A stretch of 48,753 nt of DNA, taken from assembly GCA_910588325.1 (NCBI GenBank), contig CAJUPP010000019.1, positions 1 through 48,753 of the forward strand, in the 5' to 3' direction. The notes beneath the pieces are model-generated. The model was not told where the DNA came from, did no database searches, and worked only from the letters and a program-made list of their open reading frames with translations. Both the position numbers and the translations under genes were made by a program. The DNA comes from an uncultured Hungatella sp. Its GTDB lineage: Bacteria; Bacillota; Clostridia; Lachnospirales; Lachnospiraceae. Shown one piece after another: positions 25,878 through 34,089 of the stretch (the stretch's first letter is position 1; each line of letters opens with the position of its first letter).

Positions 25878-28670
25878 TTACTCTGTCATATCTTTCAACT
25901 GATTCAGAATGCGATTCCATCGTTCATAGCAGGTGCTGAGCCGGTTGTATACATCGAACTGGAAAAATCCCCGTTTGTGCCTTACGGCATGCCACAACGG
26001 CTCGTTCTCCTGTCCGTCTGCGGTCTCTCCTGCATCAACGATCCGTTTCAGTACCCTGAATCTGGCATATTCCTGATTAAACTCTGTGAGAGCCTGATGG
26101 AACGCAGCCGGATCCGTGCCTTCCTGCAGATTCTTTTTGTCAAGTACACTGGCCTCCGAATCCTTAAAGATCCTGGCCTCTATGCCTGATACGGTAATAG
26201 AAGCATCCGTTTCCTGCCTTGCAATCTCCGGCTCCACTGTCTGTTCCATAACTTCTATGTGTTCCGGGAAGGTCCACATGCCGATCCGCTCTCTGAACTG
26301 GGCAAAACGGGTGAAAATGTCGCTTCCTTCTCCTCTCCGGTAATCCCTGCCCTGGTCTGAATAGTAATCGGCCGCACGGTTTAAGTCTCCGGCCAGCTGA
26401 TTGCACAAAGCCGCGGCAGTGGGATCCAGCCCCCTGCTGTCCCTCTGAAGGCTGTCTCTCATCTCCAGAGCCTGGTTGGCATAAGCCTCCGTGGTCCGTA
26501 TGGCCTCCCCGGCATTCTCACACTGTCTTAAGAAATCCATGTACTCTGCCCGAATCTCCGGCGTAGTGATCCCATACCCGGCCTGCATGTTCTCATCCGC
26601 CCCGATGCTGCGGTAAAGATCATTGAGAAACACAAAATCGTCGGTTCCTATGCCAGGATAGGTGATTCCTCCAAAGGTGAATCCTCCGTCTCTCCACTCC
26701 TGCCGGCTGGTCCGGATCAGATCCTCCGTAGCTTTCTCCACCATGTTCCGGGCCAGCTGTGCTCTGGGCTGGCCTTTGGTCTCCACAAACAGCATATTCC
26801 AGGTAAGGCGTCTGGTCTCCTCAGGGGTGTACAGCCGTTTCAGTTCTTCCCGCACCTGGGGCAGGTTGAGAGAAAGCAAAGATTCCCGGGCAGACTCAAA
26901 AGAGAGGTCAAAGGTGGTATTCCAGCGGATATCCAGGTGCATACTTTCCCTGATGTCAATCTCCGCCTGGGCGATGTCATCCCCGTTGACAGACATGTAG
27001 GCGGCACGGAACTTATAATCTGCATAGGTAGGCATATTGGCAGCATCGCCGGCAAACATATTTCTGGCCATACCCTCCGCCATACATCCGCTCTGATAAA
27101 AGGTCACCAGCCGATCCAGCTCCTGGTCAAAGGGGTCATCCTCCCGAAACAGTCCCGGCAGTTGTTTCATATAGATTACCAGCTGGGAAAGCCCCTGCAT
27201 ATTGGTAAAATCGTTCTCAAACTCCACCGTGTGCTGTGCAATCTCCTGAGGACTGATAAGCAGGAAGCCGCAGCCGTATTTTCTCTTTAAATATCCCATC
27301 TGCCGCCACATCAATTCCTTAAACTGCCTAAGGCCTTCCAGATTGCTCTGTTTGCATGCCTCCACCTGGGCTTCGTCGGCGTCGTCCGCCGGCCTGCGGA
27401 TCAGGTTCTGAATCATGGCGTCAATCTGCTGCAGAGGCGTATTCTGCACTGCCTTCCAGCGGGGAAGATTGGACAGATGGCGGACAAAGGATTCGTTCAT
27501 CTCCACATTCATACCGCTGACCCGGTAATGCTCCTGGCTTAACCGGTCATAGACCGGATCTCCCGGATGATTATGCTGACGGAAATACATGGCATGTGCG
27601 GAATTCTCAATATTCCTATTGTTCTTTCCATATTCCACCAGGGACTCGTGCTGCCTTAAAAACTGCCTGGCTGCCCTGGTGTTCTCGCCCTGGCGCTCTG
27701 ATTCCTTATAACGAAACAGCGCCCGCTGCAGATCTCCGGATCCTGTCAGTTCTTTCCTGGTACGAAGGAATTCCGCCTGCTGCTGGAGAATCACCAGATT
27801 CTTCTGCTCCAGGGTATCATTCTCACTGTACCGTACCGAAATCTCAGACCGGTAATGGGTCCGGTAATAGGGGTTGGTAATAATCTTTCTCTGAATCTGG
27901 TAATAATTTCTCAGCCTTGCTGCAGTGCTCATTTTTATATCCAGCTCTTCTCTTTCTTCTTCAGAGAGATTGGCCAGAAAATCCGGATGGGTTTTCATAA
28001 GCAGCTTCATGGCGTCTGTCTTGCCGGCAATCTCCTCCAGCCGCAGGCTCTGGGCGGCAAAAGCCTTGTCGTCCCTTAAATCCAGGTTAAAATCCAGGGC
28101 CATAAACTGGCGGACGCACTCCTGCCCTACCCTGGCTTCAAAGTGGCGGCCGTTGTTTATATTGTGAAGAATGTAGCGGTTCCTGTCGGTATCTTCTGTC
28201 AGAAACTGGCAGATGGCGTTCTGCTCCAGGAAGGACATGCCCTCCAAATCCACTGCCGCCTCCTGCTTTCTCCTGTTCAGTTCCTCCTCCCACTGCTGTC
28301 TGGCATATTCCACCTCCTGGGCATTCAGGCTTTTCCGGCGCAGGGCCGATCCCGGCATCTTGGCACGGACACGCCGCTTGGAAGCACTCCGGATCTCTGT
28401 GGATACCTGGGGAAGGGATTTATTTACGATGGTTTTTTTAGGCATAAGAATCCGGTTCTGTGCCAGGAACTGCTGCGTCCGCAGCTCTCTCTGCTGTATC
28501 GCCTGCTGCCGGGCTTCCATATCCAAAATCATCTGATTTACTTCCACCGGTTCCTGCCGGTTTGCCTCCAGCGGCTGATTGACATGCAGCTGCTGCCCTG
28601 CCTGCCGGTTCTGGTTCTGCAGCTGTGCATTTTGGCCTTCCGCTGCGTTGGTTGTTCCTCTTGGTGGCAT
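25878..28670 (-). CDS. Large unrecognised protein of the injection-system island
   Basis: I do not recognise this 930-aa protein. The first ~60 residues are a Q/N-rich disordered leader (GQNAQLQNQNRQAGQQLHVN), followed by a basic patch (ASKRRVRAKMPGSALRRKSL, ~95-115). The rest is predicted helical and rich in Q, R, E and aromatic residues, with no membrane segment, signal peptide or obvious catalytic motif. Segments such as GGFTFGGITYPGIGTDDF interrupt the helical part at ~665. The size and disordered leader resemble the two putative toxins nearby, so it may be a third cargo protein; a structural or ruler protein is the alternative. AAGGAGG precedes the ATG. It follows the AAA+ gene by 25 bases. 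Confidence 0.8.
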   Translation of the reverse strand: MPPRGTTNAAEGQNAQLQNQNRQAGQQLHVNQPLEANRQEPVEVNQMILDMEARQQAIQQRELRTQQFLAQNRILMPKKTIVNKSLPQVSTEIRSASKRRVRAKMPGSALRRKSLNAQEVEYARQQWEEELNRRKQEAAVDLEGMSFLEQNAICQFLTEDTDRNRYILHNINNGRHFEARVGQECVRQFMALDFNLDLRDDKAFAAQSLRLEEIAGKTDAMKLLMKTHPDFLANLSEEEREELDIKMSTAARLRNYYQIQRKIITNPYYRTHYRSEISVRYSENDTLEQKNLVILQQQAEFLRTRKELTGSGDLQRALFRYKESERQGENTRAARQFLRQHESLVEYGKNNRNIENSAHAMYFRQHNHPGDPVYDRLSQEHYRVSGMNVEMNESFVRHLSNLPRWKAVQNTPLQQIDAMIQNLIRRPADDADEAQVEACKQSNLEGLRQFKELMWRQMGYLKRKYGCGFLLISPQEIAQHTVEFENDFTNMQGLSQLVIYMKQLPGLFREDDPFDQELDRLVTFYQSGCMAEGMARNMFAGDAANMPTYADYKFRAAYMSVNGDDIAQAEIDIRESMHLDIRWNTTFDLSFESARESLLSLNLPQVREELKRLYTPEETRRLTWNMLFVETKGQPRAQLARNMVEKATEDLIRTSRQEWRDGGFTFGGITYPGIGTDDFVFLNDLYRSIGADENMQAGYGITTPEIRAEYMDFLRQCENAGEAIRTTEAYANQALEMRDSLQRDSRGLDPTAAALCNQLAGDLNRAADYYSDQGRDYRRGEGSDIFTRFAQFRERIGMWTFPEHIEVMEQTVEPEIARQETDASITVSGIEARIFKDSEASVLDKKNLQEGTDPAAFHQALTEFNQEYARFRVLKRIVDAGETADGQENEPLWHAVRHKRGFFQFDVYNRLSTCYERWNRILNQLKDMTE

Positions 28671-28695
28671 AATATTGCTCCTCCTTTTTGTTAAA

Positions 28696-31143
28696 CTACA
28701 GCCCGATCAAGGAAGCATAAGGCTCAAAATCGGATCTGGTGAACACTTTTCCTGTCTTGACAAACTCGTAACGGATAGCCTGGAGATAATGCTTCATGCA
28801 CACCTCCCTGCCGTCTCCGTCCGCAGCGGCCAGGAAGGCCGCATTTAAAATACAGTTCTTGATATTTCCTCCTACAAACTCAAATTTCTCCGCCAGGAAA
28901 CGGATATCCACATCTTCTCCCAAAGGCGTCCCCTTGGGGATGGTGGTCCGCCACAACATCTCCCTGGTATCCGGATCCGGAAACTGGAATTCCACAATAT
29001 ACTTCATACGCCGGAAAAATGCCGGGTCAATATTGTGTTTGTAGTTGGTAGCCAGAACGGACACTCCGTCGTAGGCCTCCACCTCCTGGAGAAGCAGCGC
29101 CGTCTTGTTGTTGTTGGACGCCTGGTTGCTGCCTCCGTCGTCGGAACGCTTGGCAAACAGGGTGTCGCACTCGTCGAAGAACAGAACCACATTACATTTT
29201 TTGGCCTCCCGGAAAATCATGGAGATGGATTTCTCCGTCTCGCCTACGTATTTATCGATAACCTTGGACAGATCCACCCGGTAAAGCTCCAGGTTCAGCT
29301 CATGGGCGATTACCTGGGCGCACATGGATTTTCCGGTTCCGGGAGCGCCGAACAGCAGGATGGAAAGCCCCCGGCCATAGGGGTATTTCTTCGTATAATT
29401 CCAGTTGTCATACACCTGCTTCCTGAAGTTCATCTGGTCGATGGCATGCCCCAGGGTCTCCCTCTGGTCCCGGTTCATAACGATATCTTCAAATCCAAAA
29501 TTGGCCTTCACCTTGGTGGCCTTCTGGGTCAGCTCCGAGCTCATCTGGTTGTTGCAGCCCTTAAAGAGGGTATTCCTTGGAATCACAATGTCTTTGTCCA
29601 TGGTGGCAAAGCTTCTGGCCTGCTTGAGGGCCGCCTTGATCTTCCCCGGGGTGAACAGAAACTTGGTAGCCATCTCCAGAAGATCCACTTCCTCCGCCAG
29701 GGCATATCCTTTTGAAAAATAGTTCCAGCACTCTTCTCTCTCCTGATTGGACGGCGTAGGCAGCTCCAGCTCCGTAAACTCCTCCTTTGTCATCTCTTTT
29801 AAAGGAAGCTTTTCCTTGCTTACGGCAAATACCATCAGACCCCGATCCGTCAATTTGGAAAAAGCCAGATCCATATATCCGAAAAACTTATCCTTCTCCT
29901 CCTCCCGGTAAGCCAGATCGTCCAGACAGCAGCAGGCATTGGTCAGGATACATTCCCTTGTCACAGCCCACAGGGCTTTGTCTACAAAGGAGAAATCGTA
30001 GACAAATAGTTTTTTACAGTTAATGGAAATAGCTCTCATCCCATGATTCTTACAGAAATGCTTTACAAAAAATTTCCGGCCGCTTCCCTCATCCCCGAAA
30101 TAGGCAAAGATCCTGCCTCCCTCTCCATAGGAAATCTCCATGGCCTCCAGAACTCCCTGGTTGGCCAGAATGGGATCCAGCTCCTCGTCTGTAGTCAGCA
30201 TCTGGAAAAACCGGATATAATTCTCGTCCAGCCGCATGGGATTCTTGCCGAACAGGTAGTCAATCATCCGCTTATCCGGCGAAACCACAGTGGAAAAGGG
30301 CATACTGTCCTGCACCCGCAGATCCAGAACCGGCAGAAGCTGTTCCAGGCATACGGACATGTCTCCGTAAGCCCCGGTGATGGAAAATCTGTCTCCGTAG
30401 TACAGCTTTGCCGCAGACTCGATGGTCGGCGCCGGCAGCCCTCCGTTCTCGTTGATTACCTGGAAAACACCGGCGTAATCGGTCTGGGTGGAGGACAGGA
30501 TACCGCAGGCCAGACAGAAGATGGTAAAATTTTCATAGTCCAGCTTCTTACAAAGCTCATAAAAAGGAAGGGAAATCCCATTCTCCAGAGCCAGATTGGC
30601 CCTGGCGTTTATGTAATCCACCATATCCTCCACAGAAAACACTTCCGCCGGCTGGCCCACGTCTTCCCTGGCTGCCTGGCTGGTCTCCATGGCAAAATCA
30701 GAAAACAGGGCGTCCAGATCCAGAGAGTCATCCTCCTCCCGGGATGTCCGGCCTTCCTGCTCCCAGCTGTCTTCCGCCTCATCCGAATCCTCATGGCCGG
30801 TTCTGTCTTCGTCCCAGCCTTCCATCTGTTCTTCTTCATCAGAGAACAGGGCATCTGCCGGGTCACTGCCCAGATAGTTTTCTTCCTGGCTGTCCTCTTC
30901 CTGACTATTCTCTTCCTGGCTATCCAGAAAACGTTCTATCTTTTCAATACAGATATCGTGGGCAATTTCCAGGTCAGGGTAGAGAACATTCTTGTACCCG
31001 CCCTCCCCTGTGGCATAGACCTGCTTTAGGTTGACCAGGTAGCGGTTCAATCCCTCGTTTACACTGGCAAATAGATACTCCATATATTCTTCGTAGCTGC
31101 CAAAGGGCTGATCTTTTCCTTTAATGCCGAACAGATTCTCCAT
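28696..31143 (-). CDS. AAA+ ATPase of the injection system (Afp15-like), copy 2
   Basis: The 815-aa protein has a C-terminal AAA+ module: Walker A FGAPGTGKSMCAQV, Walker B VVLFFDECDTLF, sensor SVLATN and arginine finger FFRRMKY. It also has a degenerate P-loop (GDEGSGRKFFVKHF) in the middle. Residues ~70-150 form an acidic, disordered linker rich in E/D/S (EENSQEEDSQEE). Domain order matches the ATPase at 19362-21575 but overall sequence is well diverged, so the two are old paralogues with separate partners. In Afp/PVC loci the homologue is thought to help assembly or cargo loading. GAAAGGA precedes the ATG. It follows the 76-aa gene at the head of the island transcript. Confidence 0.92.
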   Translation of the reverse strand: MENLFGIKGKDQPFGSYEEYMEYLFASVNEGLNRYLVNLKQVYATGEGGYKNVLYPDLEIAHDICIEKIERFLDSQEENSQEEDSQEENYLGSDPADALFSDEEEQMEGWDEDRTGHEDSDEAEDSWEQEGRTSREEDDSLDLDALFSDFAMETSQAAREDVGQPAEVFSVEDMVDYINARANLALENGISLPFYELCKKLDYENFTIFCLACGILSSTQTDYAGVFQVINENGGLPAPTIESAAKLYYGDRFSITGAYGDMSVCLEQLLPVLDLRVQDSMPFSTVVSPDKRMIDYLFGKNPMRLDENYIRFFQMLTTDEELDPILANQGVLEAMEISYGEGGRIFAYFGDEGSGRKFFVKHFCKNHGMRAISINCKKLFVYDFSFVDKALWAVTRECILTNACCCLDDLAYREEEKDKFFGYMDLAFSKLTDRGLMVFAVSKEKLPLKEMTKEEFTELELPTPSNQEREECWNYFSKGYALAEEVDLLEMATKFLFTPGKIKAALKQARSFATMDKDIVIPRNTLFKGCNNQMSSELTQKATKVKANFGFEDIVMNRDQRETLGHAIDQMNFRKQVYDNWNYTKKYPYGRGLSILLFGAPGTGKSMCAQVIAHELNLELYRVDLSKVIDKYVGETEKSISMIFREAKKCNVVLFFDECDTLFAKRSDDGGSNQASNNNKTALLLQEVEAYDGVSVLATNYKHNIDPAFFRRMKYIVEFQFPDPDTREMLWRTTIPKGTPLGEDVDIRFLAEKFEFVGGNIKNCILNAAFLAAADGDGREVCMKHYLQAIRYEFVKTGKVFTRSDFEPYASLIGL

Positions 31144-31235
31144 GTTATTCTACGTTCCTTTCGCTTCTCTCATTTTGTAACTATGCAGTCTTTGGGTTTG
31201 TCTATGACTTCATGGTTACGCGGTCTTCCTTCAGC

Positions 31236-31466
31236 CTATGGCCTGGTATCGCTGGCAGTGTTAAACACTGCTGTCTCATCAAATATGTTTTTCCTGGTAT
31301 TGATACCTTCCATTTTTCCCTGATTAAAGCCTCCCGGCTGCTGATTCAAAGGCTTCTGCCGTTTCCATGAGGTATAGGTCATGGTTTCTTCTTCCTCGGA
31401 AACAGCAGAGGATTCTTTTCTTTTTTTCTCGTTGCGATGGCGAATCAGCTGTTCTGTGACGCGCAT
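31236..31466 (-). CDS. Small basic protein at the head of the island
   Basis: The 76-aa product is basic in its first half (RHRNEKKRKESS) and otherwise polar, with no membrane segment or known domain. GGAGGGAA lies 6-7 bases before the ATG, and a possible promoter lies at 31502-31530, which argues that it is real. It is the first gene before the AAA+ gene, divergent from the histidine-kinase-like gene. Its length and disorder would fit an adaptor or a small regulatory peptide. No function can be assigned. Confidence 0.55.
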   Translation of the reverse strand: MRVTEQLIRHRNEKKRKESSAVSEEEETMTYTSWKRQKPLNQQPGGFNQGKMEGINTRKNIFDETAVFNTASDTRP

Positions 31467-31501
31467 GCAGTTCCCTCCGTTCCAACATCATCTCTGTCTA
31501 T

Positions 31502-31530
31502 ACTATAACACAGGTTCCCCTGTAACCGAA
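31502..31530 (-). promoter_or_regulatory. Possible promoter and palindromic operator of the island
   Basis: On the minus strand TTCGGT and TATAGT are separated by 17 bases, ~36 bases upstream of the 76-aa gene. The -35 box is poor, as expected for an activator-dependent promoter. The spacer holds the perfect inverted repeat ACAGG-TTCC-CCTGT (31510-31523), which could be a protein binding site. Confidence 0.35.
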
Positions 31531-31568
31531 CCTAGCCAAACGGCCAGTCTTGATGACGCTAACTCGCA

Positions 31569-31597
31569 TTGTTTTTAAAAGTCATTTATGTTATGAT
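31569..31597 (+). promoter_or_regulatory. Promoter of the kinase-like/SH3 gene pair
   Basis: TTGTTT and TATGAT are separated by 17 bases, 28 bases before the ATG at 31626. Its position rules out the longer reading frame that begins at 31569, which would start inside the -35 box. Confidence 0.6.
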
Positions 31598-31625
31598 AAA
31601 AAAAACGAAGCAGAAAGGACTTCCT

Positions 31626-32468
31626 ATGAATACTACTCAAAAAAGCCTTCTGGCATGCTCCGCTATATGCTATGCGCTGGTACTTTTCAGCTTTTTGAAT
31701 TCAAGCCTGTGGCTGGTTCTGATTTTCTTTATCCTGCATAGTCTGGCCCTTCTATATTTCTCTTACCTTACCTATTCGTACAGTCAGGCTCCTCAGATGG
31801 AGGAGGAACTAACTGTCTTAAAAGAACAGTATAGTCAGCTGGTCAGTGAGAATACCGGCCTTACGGAGCAGCTGTCCCGGTCTCAAAAAAAGTGTGATGA
31901 ACTGGAACATGTTCAAAAGGAGCTGGAAGCAGTCCGGCAGGAACTGGCTGCCTCTTCTTCCGGAGAACCTGTCCCGGATAAGGCATTAGATGCCCTTCTT
32001 CCTCCTATTGATATGGAGAAGCAGGAAACCATCAATATCATCCAGGTTGCCAAGGATACGATTCAGGAATTCCTTCCTTTTTCTTCAAAGGCAGGGATAC
32101 AGGTTCTGGTATCTGCAGCAACGGACAGCCTGCTGGTAAAGGCCAGCGCCCAGCGGATCCGCATCTTGTTCCGCAATATCATTGACAATTCTATCAAATA
32201 TATGAACCAGGCCGGCAATCTGGTTATTACCATATCTACCATTGGGGACGACATCTTTATCGTGCTGAAGGATAACGGCCAGGGGCTTCCGGCGGCGGAG
32301 ACTCCTCATATCTTTGAGATCAATTATCAGGGTTCCAACCGCATCAGCGGCAATGGTTTGGGGCTGACACAGGCCAAGGCTATTGTGGATTCCTACGGCG
32401 GCACCATCTATGCAAAAAGTACAGAGGGTAAGGGCATGGGCATCTATATCCAGATTCCCATTGAATAA
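31626..32468 (+). CDS. Membrane histidine-kinase-like ATPase lacking the phosphorylated His domain
   Basis: The 280-aa protein starts at the ATG behind AGAAAGGA. Two hydrophobic helices (~5-50) anchor it. A coiled coil (~60-115) follows, then a GHKL ATPase domain with N-box RNIIDNSIKYM, G1 box DNGQGLP and G2 box GNGLGLTQAKAIV, all intact. The usual H-box/DHp domain with its phospho-accepting His is missing: the coiled coil leads straight into the ATPase part. So it should bind ATP but cannot act as an ordinary two-component kinase. No response regulator is nearby. It forms a two-gene plus-strand unit with the SH3 protein and lies between the two halves of the injection-system cluster. Confidence 0.85.
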   Translation: MNTTQKSLLACSAICYALVLFSFLNSSLWLVLIFFILHSLALLYFSYLTYSYSQAPQMEEELTVLKEQYSQLVSENTGLTEQLSRSQKKCDELEHVQKELEAVRQELAASSSGEPVPDKALDALLPPIDMEKQETINIIQVAKDTIQEFLPFSSKAGIQVLVSAATDSLLVKASAQRIRILFRNIIDNSIKYMNQAGNLVITISTIGDDIFIVLKDNGQGLPAAETPHIFEINYQGSNRISGNGLGLTQAKAIVDSYGGTIYAKSTEGKGMGIYIQIPIE

Positions 32469-32483
32469 AGGAGGTACCATCCC

Positions 32484-32993
32484 ATGAAAAAAAGTAAATT
32501 TTCCATGATCGCAGTTATGGCATTCTATATAGCAGCAGGGGTTCTGGCATGTACGGTGTTTTTTCTCCGGGGGTCTTCTCTGGCTGGGGAGGATGACTCT
32601 TCGCAGACGGTTTTGTATGATATCAAGCCGGAGCTGTCTCAGGCTTCTGGGGAGGAAGTTTCATCCATACCAGAGACTACTGCTTCCCTGCCAGAGACCT
32701 CACCGGCTGAATCGGAAGGGGCTGGGGAGAGTTCTGCTGCTGAATCTGAGGATGAAAGTGAACCTGTTTATTATGCATTTACTACGCTGAATTTCAGTGG
32801 CAATCTCCATGTACGGGAGGGGGCCAGTATGAATGCTAAGGTGATAGCACGGTTTACTCCTGGTGTTACCGGGTATGTGATTGAACGGGGGCCGGTGTGG
32901 AGTCTGGTTACCTCTGGTGATATTACGGGGTATGTGTTCAACGAATATCTGGAGTTTCGGGAGGTTCCGGAGGAGGAGTATCCGTTGCGGTGA
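32484..32993 (+). CDS. Membrane-anchored bacterial SH3-domain protein
   Basis: The 169-aa protein has an N-terminal signal-anchor helix (~7-29, MIAVMAFYIAAGVLACTVFF), a ~60-residue Ser/Glu/Pro-rich linker and an SH3b domain with the typical LNFSGNLHVREGASMNAKVI start and a GYVFNEYLEF end. SH3b domains bind peptidoglycan or other wall polymers, so the protein should link membrane and cell wall. AAAGGAGG precedes the ATG and it lies 15 bases after the kinase-like gene. A role near the CIS could be to sense or hold the wall at the particle site, but nothing in the sequence proves it. Confidence 0.88.
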   Translation: MKKSKFSMIAVMAFYIAAGVLACTVFFLRGSSLAGEDDSSQTVLYDIKPELSQASGEEVSSIPETTASLPETSPAESEGAGESSAAESEDESEPVYYAFTTLNFSGNLHVREGASMNAKVIARFTPGVTGYVIERGPVWSLVTSGDITGYVFNEYLEFREVPEEEYPLR

Positions 32994-33036
32994 TTGAGTA
33001 GTTTGGGGTGTTTGGTAGTGGTTTTCTGAAAGGTAC

Positions 33037-33235
33037 GCTCAGGGACAGGGTTCTTTGGGGGTTCAGGTTTCGGAGACAGAACCTCTAAGCTTGCGAAAAT
33101 CTGCTAAAAGCAGGGACAAAAATCCGAACTCGCTTCGCTCAGACATGCGGATTTTTGCCCCTAACGCAGATTTCCGCAAGCTAAGAGGTTCTAAGTCTCC
33201 TGCAAATTCACCCCCAAAGAACCCTGTCCCTGAGC
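33037..33235. repeat. 199-bp imperfect palindrome
   Basis: The outer arms (GCTCAGGGACAGGGTTCTTT at 33037 and its complement ending at 33235) pair nearly perfectly. Matching continues inward through AGAACCTCTAAGCTTGCG and CAAAAATCCG to a small loop (AACTCGCTTCGCTCAGACATG) around 33137. As RNA the arms would form a hairpin of ~85 bp with few interruptions. It starts 44 bases after the SH3 gene. Confidence 0.85.
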
Positions 33236-33319
33236 TGGTTTTTCTGTTCGCTACCTAAAAAATAAAAGCATTGGGTAAGATATATTTTTTACCAAACCTC
33301 TGGGGAGATATCGTAGCTA

Positions 33320-33538
33320 AAGAACCTGTTTCTATACTGTTTTCTCTATTAACACTCTGAGATAACGCAGCCCGGGGAGCGAGTAATATTTTTTCTCGGG
33401 TACTCGATAAAAGGTTTCCAGGTCTCCTACAAACTTCCCTCCAAGAATCTGTTTCTTCCATGTTTTGTTTTCTCTATTAGCCCTCTGAGATAACGTAGCC
33501 CGGTGAGGGAGTGATATTTTTTTCTCCAGGGTACTTGA
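33320..33538. repeat. Direct repeat pair
   Basis: 33320-33407 and 33443-33538 are similar copies. Both have AAGAAYCTGTTTCT, then GTTTTCTCTATTA, CTCTGAGATAACGYAGCCCGG, an AGTRATATTTTTT tract and a GGGTACT-GA end. The second copy forms the left part of the palindrome at 33499-33642, so the first copy may be a half-element left by recombination. Confidence 0.7.
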
Positions 33539-33642
33539 AGACCGTCGGTACTTAGGCGCTGTGTTTTAGCGCCTTAGTACCGCTACGCTCTTCACGTAGC
33601 GCGAGCGTGCCCAGGAGAAAACAATATCACTCCCTCACCGGG
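33499..33642. repeat. Long palindrome with shared hairpin core, copy 2
   Basis: Outer arms CCCGGTGAGGGAGTGATATT and its complement (ending 33642) enclose the core stem CGGTACTTAGGCGCT / AGCGCCTTAGTACCG at 33546-33582, followed by GCGAGCGTGC. Core and following block match the element at 21855-21991; the outer arms do not. It lies 39 bases past the stop of the RsbW-like gene and could end the baseplate transcript. Confidence 0.8.
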
Positions 33643-33681
33643 CGGACCTTACCCAATACCCCCAAACAACCATTTCGAAAC

Positions 33682-34089
33682 CTACAGATTCTTCTCAATC
33701 ATCAACACATTACACCCATCTTCATACCAATACTCCACCTTATCCATAGACTGCTTTACCATAAAAATCCCCAGTCCTCCTATTTCTCTGTCCATCGCTG
33801 AAAGTGATGTGTCGGGATCTTCTTTTTCCAGGGGATTGTATGGCACCCCTTTGTCGCGGAATACTACCCTGCAGCATTTGGGATCCTGGCATACTTCCAT
33901 CTGTACAACGGCTTCTCCCTCGTGGCCTCCGTAGGCGTAGTGGGCAATATTTACATAGATCTCTTCGGCTGCAATTAAAATTTCTGCTTTCACATCTGCC
34001 GGGCAGTCGTTTTCGTCTAAGTGTTTTTCTATGGTATCCAGCACTGTATATAAGGTTTTATCGTTAGCCTGCAGTTTTAAATCTTCCAT
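33682..34089 (-). CDS. RsbW/SpoIIAB-type anti-sigma serine kinase
   Basis: The 135-aa protein is a single HATPase_c domain. The N-box is AAEEIYVNIAHYAYG, the G1 box is FRDKGVPYNPLEK and the G2 box is GGLGIFMVKQSMD, all with the expected Glu, Asn, Asp and Gly residues. Proteins of this type bind and block a sigma factor or other partner and phosphorylate a STAS protein on serine. The likely STAS partner is two genes upstream (34750-35049). No sigma factor gene is in the window, so the blocked partner is unknown and may be a CIS protein. The ATG overlaps the end of the ABC gene by 26 bases, so translation is coupled. Last gene of the baseplate operon. Confidence 0.93.
   Translation of the reverse strand: MEDLKLQANDKTLYTVLDTIEKHLDENDCPADVKAEILIAAEEIYVNIAHYAYGGHEGEAVVQMEVCQDPKCCRVVFRDKGVPYNPLEKEDPDTSLSAMDREIGGLGIFMVKQSMDKVEYWYEDGCNVLMIEKNL

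Larger units (their letters stand above)
32994..33681. other. Gene-free convergent stretch with stacked palindromes
   Basis: 688 bases lie between the ends of two convergent transcripts (SH3 gene, plus; RsbW-like gene, minus). They hold a 199-bp palindrome, a direct repeat of ~88-96 bases and a 144-bp palindrome. Short reading frames here lie inside the palindromes, have no ribosome site and are not genes. The likely function is two-way transcription termination, with the repeats perhaps being mobile. Confidence 0.7.

Noticed and set aside
28696..31143. ClpB/ClpV-type disaggregase, i.e. a type VI secretion system
   Set aside because: The ATPases have one intact AAA+ module at the C-terminus and no Clp N-domain, and there are no TssJLM-like membrane-complex genes.
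33055..33461. Two short open frames in the 33-kb gene-free stretch
   Set aside because: They lie inside a palindrome and a direct repeat, lack ribosome sites and show no protein-like composition.
33037..33642. CRISPR array
   Set aside because: The repeats are long palindromes and a single direct pair with no regular repeat-spacer pattern and no cas genes.
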